From Bugula neritina (Eukaryota > Bryozoa > Gymnolaemata > Cheilostomatida > Bugulidae): 64,000 nt of DNA. Location: positions 17,168,698 through 17,232,697 of the forward strand of contig OZ037765.1 of assembly GCA_964035545.1 (NCBI GenBank), written 5' to 3'. A model generated the notes under the pieces. The model did no database searches and was not told the DNA's origin. It saw nothing but the letters and a program-made list of their open reading frames with translations. Of the stretch, positions 1-19,289 are shown piece after piece; position 1 is the stretch's first letter; each line of letters begins with the position of its first letter. Both the position numbers and the translations under genes were made by a program.

Positions 1-125
1 TATATTATATACATTGTGTATATTATTATATACATTGCATATATTATTATATAAATTGCATATATTGTATACATTGCATATATTATATACATTGCATATA
101 TTATATACATTGTGTATAATATATT
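1..125. repeat. AT-rich minisatellite, intron 1 of left RGM-like copy
   Basis: Imperfect tandem copies of a roughly 18-base unit resembling TATATTATATACATTGCA run from the window edge. The same unit recurs at about 12085-12170 inside intron 1 of the complete RGM-like gene. It therefore belongs to the duplicated segment and not to an independent repeat locus. Confidence 0.75.
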
Positions 126-449
126 GATAACGTAGCATGTGACTATTTATCAACTAATGCCAAATAGAAAGTAACATGTGCTCGCACTTGAAATATCTTC
201 TTTTGTTAATCTAATGCAGCGATTCCCAACCTTGTTCATACCATTCCCCCTTTCATAAATGTTTACTGTTAATTACTTCCTTTTCAAAAAACTGCAATCT
301 ATATGTACTGACATAATATATGATCCAGCTTTATCTTTTTTCTATTAGATTCGATTGTACTATAACGCTTGCAATATTTTTACACATGTATGAAAAACAC
401 AGAGCAAGTTCAGTTATTTATTTATTTATTTTTTGTGTGCCAGCTTATG

Positions 450-1150
450 CTTAAGCCTGGCTTTATTCTTGACAGGGAAAATCTCAGGTCACTTTATAGG
501 CCAAGGCAGTTTCTCTTGTCATTTTCAATAGTTAACCCTGATGAGATCCCCACCTCACATAGAAAGGTCGTGCTGAATGACACCAACATTCTTAGCACAT
601 TAAGTCAGAAATGTATAGATAGACTTTGCCTGTTGTAACTTATGAATCTCATCAATTGGAAAAGACTTCATTGCTGAATTATTAACTATCTCTTTTAATG
701 GAGCCCTCCCGTAACTTATCTGAAATATTTTCAGCAGAGCGTTTGATTGGGTCCTGCTAAAATAGAGTCACGTGTCAAGTTAAAAATGTTCTAGTTTTCT
801 AAATATAGCTCATAAACATGCGTCCAAATTCTGTTAAGAGTTCAAAAAGATGCTCAGAAATATTTTAAAAGAGAGCCTGGGACTGCATGTTCTTTCTTAA
901 TAATTCATTCAGTGTGGGTAAAGACACCATGTTTTAAGATGGATGTGTGTCTGCCACAACATCGGTTTAGCTTTGAAAGCATTGATGCTACTATGAGAGC
1001 AATGATTTGATGATTGTCCTCATGTATTTTCAGGTTCAGATAATTTAGTGAAGCTAATATATCCACTAGTTATGCAGTATATTGTTCATTGAGATCAGCT
1101 TGCATGGCTGCTAAAAGTTCTTGTTGGTTTTTGTTTTCAAGAAGCTTTTT
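450..1150 (-). pseudogene. Remnant of hAT transposase (C-terminal half, ZBED5-like)
   Basis: Reading the minus strand from about 1150 down, broken frames give KLLENKNQQELLAAM, then VDILASLNYLNLK. Further on there is ISDKLREGSIKRDS, and at 600-450 FSTTFLCEVGISSG followed by NDKRNCLGL, a stop, SDLRFSLSRIKPGL. These match, in order, the helical region and the C-terminal dimerisation block of hAT transposases of the ZBED5/SCAND3 type. The family recognition is from memory. Several stops and frame changes interrupt it and the N-terminal zinc finger and first catalytic segments are absent, so it cannot encode an active enzyme. Confidence 0.8.
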
Positions 1151-1376
1151 AACCTCTGTTCACATTAGTACAGGTAGCAGTTAGGCCTTGGGGTAGAGTG
1201 ATTATTTATAGACACTTGTTATACGTAGAGAATAACTTAGATTGTAAAATAAACTTTACATAGAGAGGAATATACATGTAACTTGGAAGACAACACAAGA
1301 GCTCATAAGCATTAACAATCTTTGTGGAATTTTCAGAAATGAAACTACCCTCACCCCAAAGCAAGTCCAAATTTGC

Positions 1377-1402
1377 CCCTGAGGGGACTTCCCCTCAGGG
1401 GG
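1377..1402. repeat. Subterminal perfect hairpin of the hAT element
   Basis: CCCCTGAGGGG, four spacer bases, then its exact reverse complement CCCCTCAGGGG. It sits 23 bases inside the right end of the hAT element. Subterminal repeats in hAT elements are usual transposase-binding sites; that role here is inferred. Confidence 0.75.
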
Positions 1403-1974
1403 ATTCCCCTGGTTAGAAACCACTGATCTAATGTATGATGCCAAGCAGCGGAGAACTTGGATACAAAATAATATACTATTAAAAAGCCACTATTCAAACT
1501 TCTAACAGTTTTCTAAGTAACTATGATAATCCTAAAAACATCAGGTATATAATGATAATGTAATTGTATTATGATGGATATAAAAGTTTAACTATACAGC
1601 TGCACTTACTATAATATACTATACGTTTTGTAAATATTAAAATAGCTGCTGTCATGCAGAAATACAATATTGATTGTTTTCACTACCAAAACAGGGGTGT
1701 CATTAGGGAAGAGCAAGGGTTGGTTGTAAAAAGTTACTTTGTGCATAGCAAGAATCAGGAGTAGAAATTGTTAACAAAGCTGTTGCAGGTTTATAGAAAA
1801 ACTGCTATGAAACAGTAATACTAATTTGTGAACTTAACTTCAGAGCCACAATAGATGATATTTAAATAATTGATAACAATCACAACCTATCTCTGGATAA
1901 GTTCTCTGTGCAATATTGTCAAAGCTGCTTTACTAAAAAAACACAATAAATTTAAATTTAACCACTATATATAC

Positions 1975-2026
1975 CTCCAACTCCTTGTATAGTGACCAGC
2001 ACAGCACAAAGGAGCACTAGATTCAT
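1975..2026 (-). CDS. Exon 1 (signal peptide) of a second RGM-like gene, rest off the left edge
   Basis: On the minus strand ATG at 2026-2024 opens 17 codons plus one base (MNLVLLCAVLVTIQGVG), ending at a GTATATATAG donor. It is a hydrophobic secretory leader. The exon differs by one base (Thr for Ala at residue 12) from exon 1 of the complete gene at 12824-12875, and its 5' leader is equally conserved. It lies downstream of that gene's stop codon (2891), so it cannot be part of the same transcript unless transcription reads through. The simplest view is a tandem paralogue. A stray duplicated 5' end is the alternative, since the next exon is not in the window. Confidence 0.65.
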
Positions 2027-2150
2027 TGTTATGTTGGTAGCTGCTCCTATTTCTTATGCATATTTTAAGCAATAGATGAACTATGATTATGGCATTGTTG
2101 CGCTTCAAGTTATATGCATGTGATTTTTGGCTTTTGCTTTCTTATAAAAG
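2027..2150 (-). promoter_or_regulatory. Putative promoter/5' leader of the left RGM-like copy
   Basis: The first 30 bases upstream of the ATG and a block at about 2080-2135 (TATGATTATGGCATTGTTG, then CTTCAAGTTAT, then GCATGTGATTT) are retained almost unchanged in the other copy, while flanking bases differ. Such retention suggests promoter or leader function. No transcription start can be fixed from sequence alone. Confidence 0.4.
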
Positions 2151-2890
2151 TTAAAGTAAGTCACTCTCTGCATGTACCAAGCTACATTGCTACTTGGCTA
2201 CCTAGCTAAAAAACATTTCTCAATAATGTTAAAGCTAGTTGAACTACATTAGCAAGCATTTGCTATCTTAATGACGCACACCAGAGATATAAGTGTGCAA
2301 TGAACTGGACATCTCTATCAAAATGTTGGCTAAATAATGTGGTCACTCCCCAACTAAAGTTAACATTAAAGTGTGCATGTTTTTGTATGAGACTGGAAAT
2401 TTCCATTTTTATTCATGCCATCCTCTCACAATTACATTTTTAATTTCATGATTTAACATGTTTATTAAATTCACTTTTGTTACAAATTATACTTTTTACA
2501 AAAACATTATAAGTTTTTTTTATAAAAGCAAGACGAAACTTAAGAACCCAAGAAATAGAAATATATTACTCACTAAGGATTGTATGATTATTTTGATTTC
2601 AGTGAACTTAAATTGGTTTTAACAAAATATCACGTGACTGCATATTTATTATTACCAAGCAATAATTGTTTAGCAAATCTAATAGCCTTTGTAGCTAGCT
2701 ATACGAAATATAGGTCAAGTCATTTCAAGCTAGTCAGACATTTATTAAATGAACAATACAACTGTAGACCAATAATGAAAAAAGTTGCTTCGTGTTATCC
2801 TAATAAGCAATAGTTTCTTCCTTCATAACATAAATGGTTGAAAACAACATTCTAAAGACTTGAAAAAGCTTTCTTGAAACCTTGTGCATA

Positions 2891-12875
<9,985 letters not shown>

Positions 12876-13005
12876 TGTTATGTTGGTAGCTGCTCCTATA
12901 ATTTCTTATGCATAATTCAAAAACAGAAGATTAAATATGATTATGGCATTGTTGCACTTCAAGTTATAGGCATGTGATTTCTGACTGTTACTTTATTATA
13001 TTTTA
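12876..13005 (-). promoter_or_regulatory. Putative promoter/5' leader of the RGM-like gene
   Basis: Conserved against the left copy in two blocks: the 30-base leader before the ATG and TATGATTATGGCATTGTTG/CTTCAAGTTAT/GCATGTGATTT at about 12937-12980. The intervening bases have diverged. The inference of function rests on that contrast only. Confidence 0.4.
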
Positions 13006-13595
13006 TCAAAATTATAATAGTAGCTGAATAAAAAATTTAAATGACGATATTTGTAGAATATTGTTTATTTAGAATGCAGCTATGTGCTGGGTCACTCAAT
13101 GCTAAACTCAAGCATTAATCCAAACTGTGGAATGGCTCTGGCTGTGATTGGCTAATCATAAAGGCCCCCATATGCAGTTCCCTTCTGTAATGGTGAGGAA
13201 ATTTATATAAACTGAGGCCATCCTCAAATGTAATTTTTTTGGATAAATGTTGTCAAATTGGCCAGTGCACCGGGAAATTTAAAGAGAATAATGCCAATAA
13301 CTGGTCTCAAATAATTTCGATTAGGTTACCTTAAATCATAAGCTCCAAAGCCTGCAGGCCATTGTTACCAAAATGCAGGTTACTTTGAACTATAAACTAT
13401 GAGCACTTACTGTACAAGACTCCAATTTCCTAAAAGAATCATTATAGAAAAACAGTCATATATATGATCTACAAAAAACTGCGTTCAACTTTCTACCAGC
13501 TATAATATCCCTATTGCTCAAATATATCCTTATACTAGCTAGTGACTTCATTAAAAATAAGTAAAATATGAGAAACGTTTTATTTGCTTACTATA

Positions 13596-13840
13596 CTTTA
13601 TCCATCTAAATAAAGTAAATTTATTTATATCTCAGATACCACTGTATCCATTTTTAAAGTTAAAAGTTTATATTAAGCCGCATGTATGACATAAGGCAAA
13701 AAGGGCTTTTTATCTGGTGTCATACATACAGTTTAACTAACATTTTAACTTTTAGATATCATTCGGTGAGCTCTGAAGATGGATACAGTGGTATTCTGAG
13801 ATATAAGTTTGTTTTGTTTATTCAGATAAATAAAGTAGAC
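13596..13840. repeat. Long palindromic hairpin (fold-back/MITE-like)
   Basis: TTATATCTCAGATACCACTG at 13626-13645 is mirrored by CAGTGGTATTCTGAGATATA at 13786-13805. Pairing continues inward through TGTATCCAT, AAAGTTAAAA and CATGTATGACA towards a centre near 13707, and outward through CTTTAT/ATCT motifs. The arms are roughly 100 bases and imperfect. No open frame of note. It reads as a hairpin-type non-autonomous transposon. Confidence 0.7.
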
Positions 13841-13924
13841 ATATTATTAATTATATCTTCAGATAAATAAAATAGTAAACAGAAGAGTGCTTCTTGTTTA
13901 TTTTTAATACCCAGCCTATACTGT

Positions 13925-14705
13925 AACATCTTGAAGCTAGTCAATGTGGACGTGGTAGCTGTTGGCATTAGTAACACTTGCTAAGACTTGCAAAAATACA
14001 TTTTTAATGTAATCATTGGCTATATGTTTGTATATTTTCTATTATATTTCACTGCTATATGCTCTAAGGTCAACAACCTCAGATCTACAACTTCCCAGCA
14101 GCTGCAATCTAAATCATTGTAGGTAAACAAAAATAGACGTTTAGGTGCAATTCTCAAAGAAAGGAAATAAATACAGCTGCCAAGAAGTGACATTTGTTGA
14201 TGAAAGAGTCTCTCTCGACAGTCAGCGAGCAGGGCTGCTCTTCTATTAAAAAATGAGGCAAATCAATATTTTGACTTTTTTTATCAATATCTGTTGATTG
14301 TGGTTTTAAGATCGATAATAGATTGACTTAAATTGAAGCAGCATTTGAAGCCCACCATCAACGTTACTTGGCACTACCACTTCTTGAAACAGTAAGATCT
14401 ATCTATAGAATGCAAATTCAATCTTAATTTAATAGCTTCATAATATGATTATACTGACTGCTATTCTAGCCAAATTTGCTTCTATGTCCTTGATTTGGTC
14501 ATTCTTTCTATTCGTCAAGCATTGTACAGAATTGGAGTAAAATTACATATAGCAATGTAATGTAGTAAAAACATACATACATAAAATAAAAATTTAGCCA
14601 ATGATTACATTAAAAAATGTTATTTCCGCAAGTCTCAGCCTTTGGTTTAAGATGTTATATGATTTTCTGTAAGTTGTAATTTTAGTCAATATAGTAGCAG
14701 TTTTT
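13925..14705. repeat. Inverted repeat pair with about 450-base spacer
   Basis: Plus-strand sequence at about 13925-14090 (for example TTTTTAATGTAATCATTGGC near 14002) recurs in reverse complement at about 14540-14705. AGACTTGC and TAACATCTT are shared in matching order. The arms are about 160 bases and imperfect. The spacer shows no recognisable coding sequence. It could be a composite or fold-back transposon remnant. Confidence 0.6.
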
Positions 14706-15149
14706 GGAAAACTGAAGTGCATGCAGTAAATACTTCAACACAGATCTGAAAAATAAATCTGTGCTTATGATGACTATGTCTGGGTGTAGAATTAATTGTA
14801 AATTAATGAAATTTATTTTGGTTTTAATATATAACATCTATTTATGATAATTATATAACTCTGATGTAGTATGCTAGGCATTTACCTGGCTGAGACTGAA
14901 CACTACTTAAAGTCAGCTCTTCTTTGTAGCTCATGACAGGTTCAGTAATTGGAAAAGATATTTTCAGGATCACAGTAAATTAGTTTGACTACATGCACTT
15001 TTATTAATAGCTGGTTATTGGCTTACTGATTTTTCCTTTTTTAGTCATACGTCACTATACTTATTATTGCATCGTGATTTTTTTTGTATGGTTTTTATTT
15101 TTTTTACAGTAAAACCTTCTCTTTGCATCCTATTGACAAACATATGTGA

Positions 15150-15335
15150 ATTTATAGTTGCTATCTCGGTGAGAACCTATGATGGAAAAGTGGGCTAGCC
15201 GCTAACGACTCTTTTCAATGTGACACAGGAGTAATTATGACTGACTAAATGCTCTTCCTATCACCACCGCCACTTTTTAGACCCGAAAACCGACCTAGTG
15301 TTTAGACCAGCACTCTAACAACTATACCCTTTTTG
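15150..15335 (-). mobile_element. tRNA-derived SINE, copy 2
   Basis: On the minus strand: GTTAGAGTGCTGGTCTAA (A-box region), a decayed B-box region, GATAGGAAGAGCAT, TCATAATTA, then TTTTCCATCATAGGTTCTCA and CTATAAA. Block order matches the copies at 9175 and 39672. It lies 665 bases upstream of the GPCR start codon. Confidence 0.75.
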
Positions 15336-15999
15336 TATGTCACTGTTCAGTAATTAGAATTTTAACAAACATTATATAATATCTTATGCCTAATGCTAAG
15401 AAAAAGGTGCTGACATATTCATTAGTAATAATAACAAGCAAACTCATCTCATTGAATATCTTTGTTCAAAACAACATAGAAATTGAATTAGCAGTTGTTT
15501 TTGCCTTGTCTGGTAAACTGTGTTGTCTCCCAGGCCTATAAAATCACGGGCCTTGATATATACTAAATAGAATATCATTATGACACATGACTATGTCCTA
15601 TACACCCCTTGTCACCCAGCTACATCTCTTTACCTATTAACTGCCCGAAAGTTTATTGAAAATCTGTAATTAGTTACTCAAACATGTCTGTTTAGCTGTA
15701 GTAGACTTATGTCATAACTTACGTCTCAGTTGCCAACTAGTGAGTGTTTTGAAACCTAATTATTTGTCCCCTATGCAGTTTATATGTTTCAGCGTTATTT
15801 ACAGGGCAGCACTAATTCATCATATCATTTCAAGTATGCTACCAATTTGTTCACTTCATTAAATCAATGCTAATGAGAAAATTAGTTTACACCAGTAAAA
15901 TGATATGGTACCTTGCAAATAGCTCATTGCCATTGAGAGCTAGCTGAAAAATCTGTGTATTGTCATTGGAATAGCTAAGAGGACACACGCAGTTCGCGA

Positions 16000-17430
16000 A
16001 TGGCGATTTTCAAAGAAAACTTCACAGATTTCACAAGTCAAGATTTCTTAATGGATTCAGACATCGTATATTCAATATCGACTTCTGAAGAGCTGCAGAA
16101 TGTCAACTTAACTGATAGCTTACCGTTGATTTTTGATTCAAGAAAAGGCTATCGGAAGGTTCTTCTTGGCTACTTTTTACCACCTATCATCATCCTTACT
16201 ACTATACTCAACACGTTCATTGTGTATATACTAACTAGACCTAATATGAGGAGTAGCGTCAACATTATTCTGACTGCATTAGCAATATCAGATACTCTCA
16301 CAGGATTAACTGCTCTTCCATATTACTTATACTTTTACTCCATGAAACAGGAACAAACCTTTGTACCTTACTCTTGGTGTTATATTCAAAAGCTCTGCTC
16401 TGGAATTTTACCAACTATATTTCACACAATATCAGTGTGGCTGACTTTCACGTTAGCTATTCAACGATACATATATCTTTGTCACTCTTTAAAAGCTAAG
16501 AGGCTATGTACAGTACGACGGATGTCAAGAGTAGTAGTCACTGTTGCTATTTTTAGTTTTATATTTCACAGTCCACGACTATTTGATTCAAGTTTTATAA
16601 AAGTTTCTCTTTACTCAGCTGAAAACAACATTAAGGTGCAAACATGTGTAGAGGTTTTCCAAGAATGGTCGGAATATACAAAAAATGTTTTTTATCCAGT
16701 TTATTACTGGTTAAGGCTAACAACCATTCATCTTTTTCCTACTATAGGCCTGATCTTTCTTAATACAATTCTCATAGTTGTTATTCGATCAACTCAACAA
16801 CGGCGGCGGCGTTTGATTCTTCAAAACAGACACAGCGAGTGGCGAAGGGTTAAAGACACCAACTGCTCTACCATATTACTTGTGGTAGTAATTACTACAT
16901 TTATCATCGTTGAAGTGCCTATGGGTGTTTTTATGTTACTAACTGTTTTGCAAAACCAATATGATGTTAAAATAATGACTCTAAATGCAGATTTACAAGA
17001 GCTTGTAAGTACTGTATTTAACTTCATTGTACTCATGAGCTATCCTTTAAACTTTTGTATTTACGTATCTATGTCCAAGCAATTTCGTTCCCATTTTATT
17101 AAGACAATATTTAGCAATAAGTTGAGGAATAATAACTCTGCAGAGAAAACCTTACAGACCATTTATTGCAAAAGTGGAGAAAAATCAAGTTCATCGGCAG
17201 AGTTGGCAAAGTCTGTGTTTACGGTAACATCTAGTCTTCATGATGCTCATGGCAGGAGACACTCTATGTCTGTGACATTCAGCTCTAACAGCTCATTGGG
17301 CGCCTCTTCAATTCTTACAAATAAGCAAAGAGCAGTTTCAGAATGTGGAGAAGACTTAGACAGAATTCAACAAGCCGGTTGCACATGTGGGTGTCCCCTG
17401 TGTCTCTCAGAATGTCAACATACAGTGTGA
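16000..17430 (+). CDS. Myoinhibitory peptide / sex-peptide-receptor-like GPCR
   Basis: Single-exon 476-aa class A GPCR; the coding region starts at the only well-placed ATG and has no intron. Seven hydrophobic segments lie at about 54-79, 88-113, 127-160, 176-195, 236-263, 289-317 and 333-357. Family marks are TM1 Asn71, TM2 Asp98, QRY in place of DRY at 155-157 within LAIQRYIYLCH, HSPRLFD at 190-196, and SYPLNFCIY (NPxxY region) at 347-355. Cys127 and Cys216 would form the loop disulphide. N7 and N36 sit in glycosylation sequons of the N-terminus. WLTFTLAIQRYIYLCH and the TM7 block closely resemble the arthropod sex peptide/MIP receptor from memory. These receptors bind allatostatin-B/MIP peptides and usually couple to Gi/o. 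The C-terminal tail ends with a dense cysteine cluster (about 457-472), possibly palmitoylated. An FMRFamide-receptor relative is the main alternative. Confidence 0.85.
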   Translation: MAIFKENFTDFTSQDFLMDSDIVYSISTSEELQNVNLTDSLPLIFDSRKGYRKVLLGYFLPPIIILTTILNTFIVYILTRPNMRSSVNIILTALAISDTLTGLTALPYYLYFYSMKQEQTFVPYSWCYIQKLCSGILPTIFHTISVWLTFTLAIQRYIYLCHSLKAKRLCTVRRMSRVVVTVAIFSFIFHSPRLFDSSFIKVSLYSAENNIKVQTCVEVFQEWSEYTKNVFYPVYYWLRLTTIHLFPTIGLIFLNTILIVVIRSTQQRRRRLILQNRHSEWRRVKDTNCSTILLVVVITTFIIVEVPMGVFMLLTVLQNQYDVKIMTLNADLQELVSTVFNFIVLMSYPLNFCIYVSMSKQFRSHFIKTIFSNKLRNNNSAEKTLQTIYCKSGEKSSSSAELAKSVFTVTSSLHDAHGRRHSMSVTFSSNSSLGASSILTNKQRAVSECGEDLDRIQQAGCTCGCPLCLSECQHTV

Positions 17431-17618
17431 TTACACAGCTATGTCCTTAAGAAGACTCGTATCTGATAAATACCATACTTGTGTTGTTTTTAGAAAATAT
17501 AATATAATTTAAGATTTGTTTTCAAAATTTATTTTATTCCACTTTTTTAAAAATATAAGATTCACAATATTTATATATCTAGTTCTCTACTATCAAAGTA
17601 AAAAAATAATGCGTAAGC

Positions 17619-17624
17619 AATAAA
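17619..17624 (+). terminator. Likely poly(A) signal of the GPCR gene
   Basis: Canonical AATAAA, 189 bases after the stop codon and the first on the plus strand in that interval. It gives a short, plausible 3' UTR. Confidence 0.5.
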
Positions 17625-19289
17625 TGTGAGGTTACAATGCCGACAATCAGTCCACACTATTTTGAAGAGTGTTATTTTCCCAGTGCGACACAATAGTGGA
17701 CAGTTATCTTGCGGTAGAAAATTTTTTCAGTATGGACTTTCATCTAGATCAGCATATAGACTAACATCCTGTATAACAGATATAAACTTTGAGCTAAACT
17801 CTTACGGTACAGCTCAGTTACTATATATCAATACAGAAAGATGTAAAATGGGGGACTAGCATATCACTACACCATTCTGTCATCACTAAAGCTATATCTG
17901 TGTAGTTCTTTCTCTTAGTTTCTTGTTGAGAAAAAAACTATTTTTACCACTTAGGTACAGCAGTGGAGAAATTTTAATTGCCTAAGTTTTTTAATTTTCC
18001 TAATAAATTTTGGTTTGAGACAAAGAATAAAATTCTTATAAAAGCATACTTTTTTTGCTGAATTTCTAACCTAAAACATAGGCATTTTTTCAATTTTTTC
18101 ATTACTGTACCCATACTTCCTTTTTACTCAGCAAAACACATGTCGTTTTTCTAATAAAGTAGCGAGATATGAATCATTTGATTTATGACAGTTATTATAG
18201 TGGTTAAAAGCTACATGCGCAGAAGGTTCAGAAAACCCTTGTCAATTCACTCTTTTATCTTTTAGTCTATTTTGTAAAACAATATTAAACTGCATTGTAA
18301 TTCGATAAAGTAAATTGTTCAATACTGGTATTAGGAAGTATTATTCTAATTTAAATAGTGTTAAACAATGTAGCAGCATATTCTCATGTAATTAAACAGA
18401 GCTATAGCACACTATTGCTGCTAAATACTTACAATAGTGTTCTGATGTCAGGTTTCAGCACACATGTAAGGTAATGGCTAATAATCAAATATAATCAGAT
18501 TATTTTTTGAATATTTTGGATGCATTAAAAATGTTCAATAAATGATATTCACTACTGCTGCAGCTGTTAGATGCTGTAAATATGAACTGAGAGCAATATG
18601 TCTGTATACGCACTGCTATATGAAATGTTAGACAGTGTGAAGTGCACTGGTATATATGTGTGTAGTCAATGTAGGCCTGAAAGTTAGTAGCAAAGTTATT
18701 TTGTTCAAATTAGTTTATTTTATTTAAAGATTCATCTGCAATCTATTAATTTACATAATATATGCATGTAGTTCACTTTAGTGAATAAGCTAACGGCTTA
18801 TATAATTTAATGTTACTTCAATAAATTGATCAAAAGTTTAATAAAAATCAAGGATACTATTGCAAAAACATATAATGTTGACATTCACATTGTTATAAAT
18901 TTATAATATAGTTGTTGCTTTTTAACATCCAGTATTTCATAATAATTTTGCTTTTTGGTGTGAATTTTCTTCAAGTGTGATATAATTAAAAAAGTTATTT
19001 CTGCAGCATAGTTTGAACAATACACTCTAGTTATACAAATAATCATAATATTTCAATTAACAGTTAGATAATGCAGGGATCACTAGAGACATGTAATGAT
19101 AGAAATTGATCTAGCAGTAGCATAATCATGTGCACCCTTGGCTATTCATGAAAAGCATCAGCCATCCTTACATGACTATCACAGGAAGTAGGTGTGGCAA
19201 TCTATGATATCAAATTTAAGCTTTAGAAATAAGTATAGAGTGTAAAGGATTGAGGGAAAGTCAGCGGATAGGCAAGCAGCAATGGGTAC
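17625..19289. other. Intergenic, no gene seen
   Basis: AT-rich sequence between the GPCR and the 3' end of the TPD52-type gene. A minus-strand AATAAA-type signal lies in the TTTATTTTATTT stretch around 18715-18730, about 570 bases beyond the TPD52 stop, and may end that transcript. I see no other coding potential or repeat structure. Confidence 0.5.

Larger units (their letters stand above)
217..1425 (-). mobile_element. hAT-superfamily DNA transposon, degenerate, with perfect 8-bp target duplication
   Basis: The element begins CAGCGATTCCCAACC and ends with the inverted form of CAGTGGTTTCTAACC. These termini match at 11 of 15 positions and follow the hAT consensus CAGNGGTTCTCAACC. It is flanked on both sides by the identical octamer ATCTAATG (209-216 and 1426-1433), the 8-bp duplication typical of hAT. 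A subterminal inverted repeat sits at 1377-1402. The interior carries a broken transposase on the minus strand. At about 1.2 kb it is shorter than an autonomous hAT. The paralogous segment near 12260 lacks the element and preserves the empty site. Confidence 0.9.
126..2150 (-). repeat. Duplicated segment, left copy (intron 1, exon 1 and promoter of an RGM-like paralogue)
   Basis: Apart from the hAT insertion at 217-1425, this stretch aligns end to end with about 12160-13005. Shared landmarks in the same order include the phrase ATGCCAAATAGAAAGTAA, TACAGCTGCACTTA, AATTGATAACAAT and AGTTCTCTG. The last match is a near-identical 78-base block covering the signal-peptide exon and 5' leader, with one mismatch. 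Intron parts are visibly diverged, with many indels. I read this as the 5' end of a tandem paralogue, in the same orientation, whose remaining exons lie off the left edge. Confidence 0.8.

Noticed and set aside
369-638. 89-aa plus-strand open frame in the hAT element
   Set aside because: The recognisable transposase remnant is on the opposite strand; this frame is its shadow.
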